Shown: positions 6,845 through 10,340 of the stretch, piece by piece | How the letters are laid out: each line of letters opens with the position of its first letter | Numbering within the stretch: the first letter of the stretch is position 1 | NCBI GenBank assembly: GCA_029054965.1 | Contig: JAIDEF010000027.1 | Location: 1-10,340 of the forward strand | DNA: 10,340 nt | From: Eubacterium sp. | Lineage (GTDB): Bacteria > Bacillota > Clostridia > Oscillospirales > Acutalibacteraceae | Reading direction: 5' to 3' | Position numbers and translations under genes: made by a program | The notes under the pieces: generated by a model | Told to the model about the DNA's origin: nothing | Seen by the model: only the letters and a program-made list of their open reading frames with translations | Database searches by the model: none

Positions 6845-6905
6845 TTTTACTATATTATAGTAAAAATATTTACTAAAGTCAATAGTAAACTTATTTACTA
6901 TAGTA
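6845..6905. promoter_or_regulatory. Operator array of TTTACTA/TAGTAAA repeats between divergent genes
   Basis: Five perfect copies of one 7-mer in alternating orientation lie within 55 bases: TTTACTA at 6846-6852, 6869-6875 and 6894-6900, and TAGTAAA at 6858-6864 and 6883-6889. A degenerate sixth (TAGTATA) is at 6901-6907. The first pair lies in a perfect 21-base palindrome (arms TTTTACTATA and TATAGTAAAA, centre 6855). The centres are 12, 11, 14, 11 and 7 bases apart, roughly one helical turn for the first four steps. Dimeric XRE-type repressors bind such inverted half-sites, so the regulator starting at 6934 is the obvious candidate ligand (inference). Confidence 0.8.
6854..6882 (-). promoter_or_regulatory. 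Promoter of the 87-residue protein gene, inside the operator array
   Basis: On the minus strand TTGACT (6877-6882) is followed by exactly 17 bases and then TATAAT (6854-6859). The -10 box sits in the 21-base palindrome and the -35 box lies between two opposed TTTACTA half-sites, so a protein bound there would block polymerase. The predicted start is near 6847, giving a leader of about 50 bases. Confidence 0.78.
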
Positions 6906-6909
6906 TAAT
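6904..6909 (+). promoter_or_regulatory. Probable -10 box of the XRE regulator gene
   Basis: TATAAT at 6904-6909 lies 25 bases before the ATG at 6934 and overlaps the last degenerate half-site. No good -35 hexamer is found 16-19 bases upstream. The promoter may be weak, or may need a bound protein, which would suit an autoregulated repressor. Confidence 0.45.
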
Positions 6910-6933
6910 AACAGTAATGGAGGTAATAAATAT

Positions 6934-7155
6934 ATGACATATATAGACAGAATCAGAAGCCTGCGTGAAGACAACGATAAAACACAAACGGAAATAGCCG
7001 CCTATTTAGGAACATCACAAACAATGTATGCACGATATGAGCGAGGTGCAAATGAACTGCCAATCAGGCATTTAATAAAGCTGTGTGATTACTATGGTGT
7101 TTCTGCTGATTATATACTCTGCAGAAAGGATGATAACGGCAACTATCGCTATTAA
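6934..7155 (+). CDS. XRE-family helix-turn-helix transcriptional regulator
   Basis: This 73-residue protein is almost entirely a Cro/CI-type DNA-binding domain. Helix 2 covers about 17-24 (TQTEIAAY), the turn is LGTS, and the recognition helix is about 28-35 (SQTMYARY), followed by ERGANELPIRHLIKLCDYYGVSADYIL (36-62), typical of the family. There is no ligand or peptidase domain. GGAGG lies 10 bases before the ATG. It is the only plus-strand gene in the window and diverges from the 87-residue protein gene across the TTTACTA array, which it probably binds to control both promoters (inference). A strong terminator shared with the convergent Nudix gene follows. Its tail (CRKDDNGNYRY) is short and charged. 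The family call is firm; the target is inferred from layout alone. Confidence 0.93.
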   Translation: MTYIDRIRSLREDNDKTQTEIAAYLGTSQTMYARYERGANELPIRHLIKLCDYYGVSADYILCRKDDNGNYRY

Positions 7156-7181
7156 CCAAACACTTTCAAATCGTCAAATAA

Positions 7182-7223
7182 AAGAAAACACCAAGAAAGG
7201 CTACGCTTTCTTGGTGTTTTCTT
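7182..7223. terminator. Bidirectional terminator shared by the XRE and Nudix genes
   Basis: Perfect 18-base arms run from 7182 to 7199 and from 7206 to 7223 (core ACACCAAGAAAG / CTTTCTTGGTGT) around a 6-base loop. Both strands have T-rich 3' sides (GTTTTCTTCT on plus, GTTTTCTTTTAT on minus), so it can end transcription both ways. The right arm lies inside the last codons of the Nudix gene, so the hairpin is partly coding. Confidence 0.9.
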
Positions 7224-7650
7224 CTATATACCCTCGGCGTTTTGCCTCTTTTATCAATTCAGGCTGAATCAAAGGATATGTCCAGTTCTCAACCAGTTTT
7301 TCGGTTATAATAATTTTTTCTATTTCACTGTGCAGCTTTTCCTCAAACTCATAAATATCAGCATAGCAAAGAAGACCAAAGGTTTCCTGTCCGTCAAAAT
7401 TATCCTCTGTTGTAACCGAATAAACACAAATTAGTTTCAAATCAAATTTCAGTGCACCCGTTTCTTCATAAAGCTCCCTTCGTGCAGTATCAACTATATC
7501 CTCATTTTTCTCTCTGTGACCTCCAGGAACTTCATATGTATTGCGCTCTTTATGCTTACAGAACACCCATTTGCCATTTGTTTTTGAAATAATAACCGCA
7601 AATTTTAAAAGCTCATCCGAAACACTGTCATAAAACTTTACTTGAGTCAT
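7201..7650 (-). CDS. Nudix hydrolase (MutT-like)
   Basis: Nudix enzymes hydrolyse a nucleoside diphosphate linked to another group. The 149-residue protein is a single Nudix domain with a complete Nudix box at 44-66: G44, E50 and then RELYEETGA (58-66), matching GX5EX7REUXEEXGU, so all metal-binding glutamates are present. Upstream KWVFCKHKERNTYEVPGG (27-44) is the usual strand that leads into the box. The substrate cannot be told from sequence; house-cleaning of oxidised dNTPs or a nucleotide sugar are both open. GGGAGAG lies 7 bases before the ATG. No clear promoter lies in the 60 bases upstream, which hold the GH3 terminator, so transcription may depend on read-through. The last codons form half of a terminator shared with the XRE gene. 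Confidence 0.93.
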   Translation of the reverse strand: MTQVKFYDSVSDELLKFAVIISKTNGKWVFCKHKERNTYEVPGGHREKNEDIVDTARRELYEETGALKFDLKLICVYSVTTEDNFDGQETFGLLCYADIYEFEEKLHSEIEKIIITEKLVENWTYPLIQPELIKEAKRRGYIEENTKKA

Positions 7651-7674
7651 TTTCTTACTCTCCCTTTATTAAAA

Positions 7675-7700
7675 CAAGCAGTCCGAAAACGGACTGCTTG
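7675..7700. terminator. Perfect hairpin terminator after the GH3 gene
   Basis: CAAGCAGTCCG (7675-7685) and CGGACTGCTTG (7690-7700) form an 11-bp stem with an AAAA loop on the plus strand (TTTT on the minus). In the GH3 direction it is followed by TTTTAATAAAG. The T run is short, so termination may be partial, leaving read-through into the Nudix gene whose ribosome site is only about 10 bases further on. Confidence 0.82.
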
Positions 7701-7710
7701 AATATTTTTA

Positions 7711-10206
7711 TTAAATAGAGCTGAGAAGTGCAGGAAGCTTTGCAATTGTAGCACCTAATCTCCAGAAGATTGCACTGAAACCAACAAAACTTGATTCATC
7801 ATCATTAAGCATTTTCAGAAGACCCTCTGCCTGGGCAGGTGAGAATGCACCCATACTCATTGCGATGAAGTTACGGATTGGAATCTGTGTTGCCATTGCA
7901 GCAAGCATCTTACCATCACCGTTGGCATCACTGCCCATACCTGACATAATCTTTTCAATAAGACCGCAAAGTCTGCCGCCCCACTTTGTATGACGAGCGT
8001 CATTCAGACAGCAGTACAAATCAATCTTTCTGCTCTTATCAATTTCAGGACTTGGCAATGCACCGTAAACAGCCGCAAAATCGTCACGTGTGATGTTTGC
8101 AACATCGTTGTAATAGTTAGGAGCAGAAGCTCTGTAATCAGGAATTGCAGCATCAACAGTTGATTCAACTGTCATTGTAGCTGTTAATCTGATGTCACGG
8201 CTTGAAGCTGCAACCATAATATCAAACTCACCTGTTTCAACCTGCCAGTCACCAAGCTCAACATTATAGAAAGCAAATGCTCTCTTGGAAAGGTCGAGTG
8301 AAACCTCAGCCTCCTCGCCTGCCTTAATGAATACCTTCTTGAAGGCTCTGAGCTCTTTAACAGGACGATAGATTGTTGACTCCTTATCAGCAACATAAAC
8401 CTGTGCAACCTCTGCACCGTCAACGCTGCCTGTATTCTTAATCTTAAATGAAACTGTTACAGTGTCTGTATCCTTAATCTTATCAGCAGAAAGCTTAATG
8501 TCACTGTATTCAAAAGTGGTATATGAAAGACCATGACCGAATGGGAAGAGAACTTCCTTCTTAGCAGCATCGTAATAACGATAGCCGATAAATACTGACT
8601 CTCTGTGCTCACTTGTAACAGGACCGCCGGGATAATTGCCGTATGTAGGATTATCACTGAATGAAAGCGGATATGTTTCAGATGTTTTACCTGATGGGTT
8701 AACTGCACCAGTAAGAATGTTAGCAACTGCAGCACCGCTTGCCTGACCGCCTAAGCCTGAGTTAAGAAGAGCCTTAGCATCGTCAACCCAAGGCATATGA
8801 ACAACAGAACCGCCGGCAAGAACAACTGCAGTATTAGGATTAGCAGCAGCTACTGCTGAAACGAGAGCATTGTGGTTTGAAGGCATTTCAATACTTTCTC
8901 TATCATAGCCCTCACCCTCAAATTCTTCAGTAAGACCAACAAAAACAACAGCAATATCACAAGCCTTAGCAGCCTCGCAAGCCTCTTTAATAAGCTGGTC
9001 GTCGCTCTTTCTGTTCTTATCCTTCTTAGTAGGAGCTGACTTATAGTAGCCCTGTGCATATGTCATATCAACGCCAAGTTTCTTCATTTCATCAAATGCA
9101 TTTGAAAGCATTGTCGGATTGATAACAGATGAGCCTGCACCCTGGAAACGAGGAGCCTTAGCCATTTCGCCGATAACTGCAACCTTCTGTCCCTTCTTAA
9201 TAGGAAGGAGGCTATCGTCATTCTTAAGAAGAACCATTGAACCCTCAGCAATCTTCTGAGCAATTTTATGATGAGCATCTTTATCAAAGGTGTGAGTCTT
9301 AGCAAGAGCAGGCTTTGACTTAACAATCAAATCAACCACCTTGTCAACTCTCTCATTCAGAACATTTTCATCAAGAGTTCCGTTCTTAACAGCTTCAATT
9401 ATTCTTTTTGAATTAAGTGAGCCTGATGAAGGCATTTCAAGATCAGTGCCTGCCTTTAAACCAGGGATACGGTCAACAGATGCACCCCAGTCTGTAACAA
9501 TCAAACCTTCAAAGCCCCACTCGTCACGAAGCACCTTTTCCTGAAGCCATTCGTTCTGTGAAGCATAAACACCATTGATACGGTTATAAGAATTCATAAT
9601 TGTCCAAGGCTGAGATTCTTTAACAGCAATCTCAAATGCAGGGAAATAAATTTCACGCATAGTTCTTTCGTCAATAACCTCGTTAAGCACCATACGGAAT
9701 GCTTCCTGTGAGTTACAAGCAAAGTGCTTAAGTGAAGTACCAACGCCCTTTGACTGAACACCATTAATTACTGCCGCAGAGCATTTGCCTGCAAGCAGCG
9801 GATCTTCGCTGAAATACTCAAAGTTACGTCCGCAAACAGGTGAACGCTTAATATTTGTACCCGGACCAAGGATTGTTGAAACCTTTTCCTTTAAGCATTC
9901 CTGACCCATAGCCTCGCCCTCTGCTCTGAGAAGATCCTCATCCCATGAGCAGGATGATGTTGCAGCAGGAGGGAAACAAGTGGTAGGAACTGAGTTTCCA
10001 AGACCTATACCGCCGCTCTTTTTTTCTCCTTCAGGCTCTACATAATCCTTGCCCTTCTGCTTACGCAAGCCGTGAGGTCCGTCTGTAATCATAATTTCCG
10101 GAAGACCAAGCTCCGGTGCTGACTCTAAATGCCAGTAGTCATGACCTGAAACAAAATTCGCCTTCTGTTCCAATGTCATTTTTTTAATAATCTCTGGGTG
10201 TTTCAT
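7711..10206 (-). CDS. Glycoside hydrolase family 3, beta-glucosidase type
   Basis: GH3 enzymes release terminal beta-linked sugars, usually glucose from cello-oligosaccharides, by a retaining mechanism. The 831 residues have no signal peptide, so it is cytoplasmic and probably acts on imported oligosaccharides. The N-terminal barrel (about 1-295) shows ITDGPHGLRKQ (40-50), GPGTNIKRSPVCGRNFEYFSEDP (114-136), LKHFACNSQE (159-168) and the nucleophile motif GLIVTDWGAS with Asp239. The second domain (about 320-560) carries EEFEGEGYDRES (427-438), which should contain the acid/base Glu, and LFPFGHGLSYTTFEY (553-567). A fibronectin III-like domain follows (about 580-670), then an extra C-terminal region of about 145 residues. 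There is no PA14 insert. AGGAG lies about 10 bases before the ATG. Exact substrate (glucoside or xyloside) is not decidable. Confidence 0.94.
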   Translation of the reverse strand: MKHPEIIKKMTLEQKANFVSGHDYWHLESAPELGLPEIMITDGPHGLRKQKGKDYVEPEGEKKSGGIGLGNSVPTTCFPPAATSSCSWDEDLLRAEGEAMGQECLKEKVSTILGPGTNIKRSPVCGRNFEYFSEDPLLAGKCSAAVINGVQSKGVGTSLKHFACNSQEAFRMVLNEVIDERTMREIYFPAFEIAVKESQPWTIMNSYNRINGVYASQNEWLQEKVLRDEWGFEGLIVTDWGASVDRIPGLKAGTDLEMPSSGSLNSKRIIEAVKNGTLDENVLNERVDKVVDLIVKSKPALAKTHTFDKDAHHKIAQKIAEGSMVLLKNDDSLLPIKKGQKVAVIGEMAKAPRFQGAGSSVINPTMLSNAFDEMKKLGVDMTYAQGYYKSAPTKKDKNRKSDDQLIKEACEAAKACDIAVVFVGLTEEFEGEGYDRESIEMPSNHNALVSAVAAANPNTAVVLAGGSVVHMPWVDDAKALLNSGLGGQASGAAVANILTGAVNPSGKTSETYPLSFSDNPTYGNYPGGPVTSEHRESVFIGYRYYDAAKKEVLFPFGHGLSYTTFEYSDIKLSADKIKDTDTVTVSFKIKNTGSVDGAEVAQVYVADKESTIYRPVKELRAFKKVFIKAGEEAEVSLDLSKRAFAFYNVELGDWQVETGEFDIMVAASSRDIRLTATMTVESTVDAAIPDYRASAPNYYNDVANITRDDFAAVYGALPSPEIDKSRKIDLYCCLNDARHTKWGGRLCGLIEKIMSGMGSDANGDGKMLAAMATQIPIRNFIAMSMGAFSPAQAEGLLKMLNDDESSFVGFSAIFWRLGATIAKLPALLSSI

Positions 10207-10241
10207 TAAAAAAACGCTCCTCTCAAATTTTTACAACTACC

Positions 10242-10270
10242 ATTATACAATAAAAATACATTCATTACAA
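10242..10270 (-). promoter_or_regulatory. Promoter of the GH3 gene
   Basis: On the minus strand TTGTAA (10265-10270) is followed by exactly 17 bases and then TATAAT (10242-10247). The predicted start near 10235 gives a leader of about 29 bases. AACAA and TTGTT arms around 6 bases (10269-10284) overlap the -35 edge and might be a weak operator, but they are AT-rich and could be chance. No CRE- or LacI-type operator is obvious. Confidence 0.68.
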
Positions 10271-10340
10271 CAATTATTTTTGTTAATTATGACCATTATT
10301 CTTTGATAATATCATAATTCTTAAATGATTAAACCCACAG

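Noticed and set aside
6845..6905. CRISPR array or mobile-element ends made of the TTTACTA repeats
   Set aside because: The repeats are 7 bases long, alternate in orientation and overlap a promoter; there are no spacers of CRISPR length, cas genes or transposase.
7085..7267. Plus-strand frame of 60 residues overlapping the XRE gene and the terminator
   Set aside because: It overlaps the XRE gene in another frame, runs through a terminator hairpin and into the antisense of the Nudix gene, and lacks a ribosome site.

Overview
The window looks like a chromosomal segment of a low-GC, Gram-positive anaerobe of the Clostridia, most likely a Ruminococcaceae/Oscillospiraceae gut fibre degrader (inference). 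Three things point there: AT-rich DNA with AGGAGG-type ribosome sites, a free-standing PurO-type IMP cyclohydrolase inside a purine operon, and a secreted dockerin protein plus a family 3 glycosidase. All genes except one small regulator lie on the minus strand, so transcription runs from high to low coordinates.

Positions 210-4409 hold a tight purine biosynthesis operon, purE-purM-purN-purO-like-purD, with overlaps or gaps of 50 bases or less and a likely promoter just upstream of purE. These genes supply GAR synthesis (PurD), GAR formylation (PurN), AIR synthesis (PurM), N5-CAIR mutation (PurE) and IMP ring closure (PurO-like). No AICAR formyltransferase, purC, purF or purL is present here. 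Beyond purD, a near-consensus promoter drives a membrane-anchored protein that is cut off by the left edge.

Positions 4508-6412 encode a secreted modular protein: signal peptide, BspA-type leucine-rich repeats, a PPC-like beta domain, a His/Cys motif, a beta-rich segment and a C-terminal type I dockerin. It has no recognisable catalytic domain, so it looks like a structural or binding component of a cell-surface or cellulosome-like complex.

Positions 6481-7223 form a small self-contained regulatory unit. An 87-residue unknown protein (minus) and a 73-residue XRE-family repressor (plus) diverge from a 136-base spacer. That spacer carries five perfect copies of the 7-mer TTTACTA/TAGTAAA laid over a near-consensus promoter. 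Both outer ends are closed by strong intrinsic terminators. This is the least ordinary part of the window.

Positions 7201-10206 hold a Nudix hydrolase with an intact Nudix box and a cytoplasmic GH3 beta-glucosidase-type enzyme with a C-terminal extension. A perfect hairpin terminator separates them, and a good promoter lies upstream of the GH3 gene.

The rest is well-known metabolism. I saw no tRNA, rRNA, CRISPR array, transposase or riboswitch.
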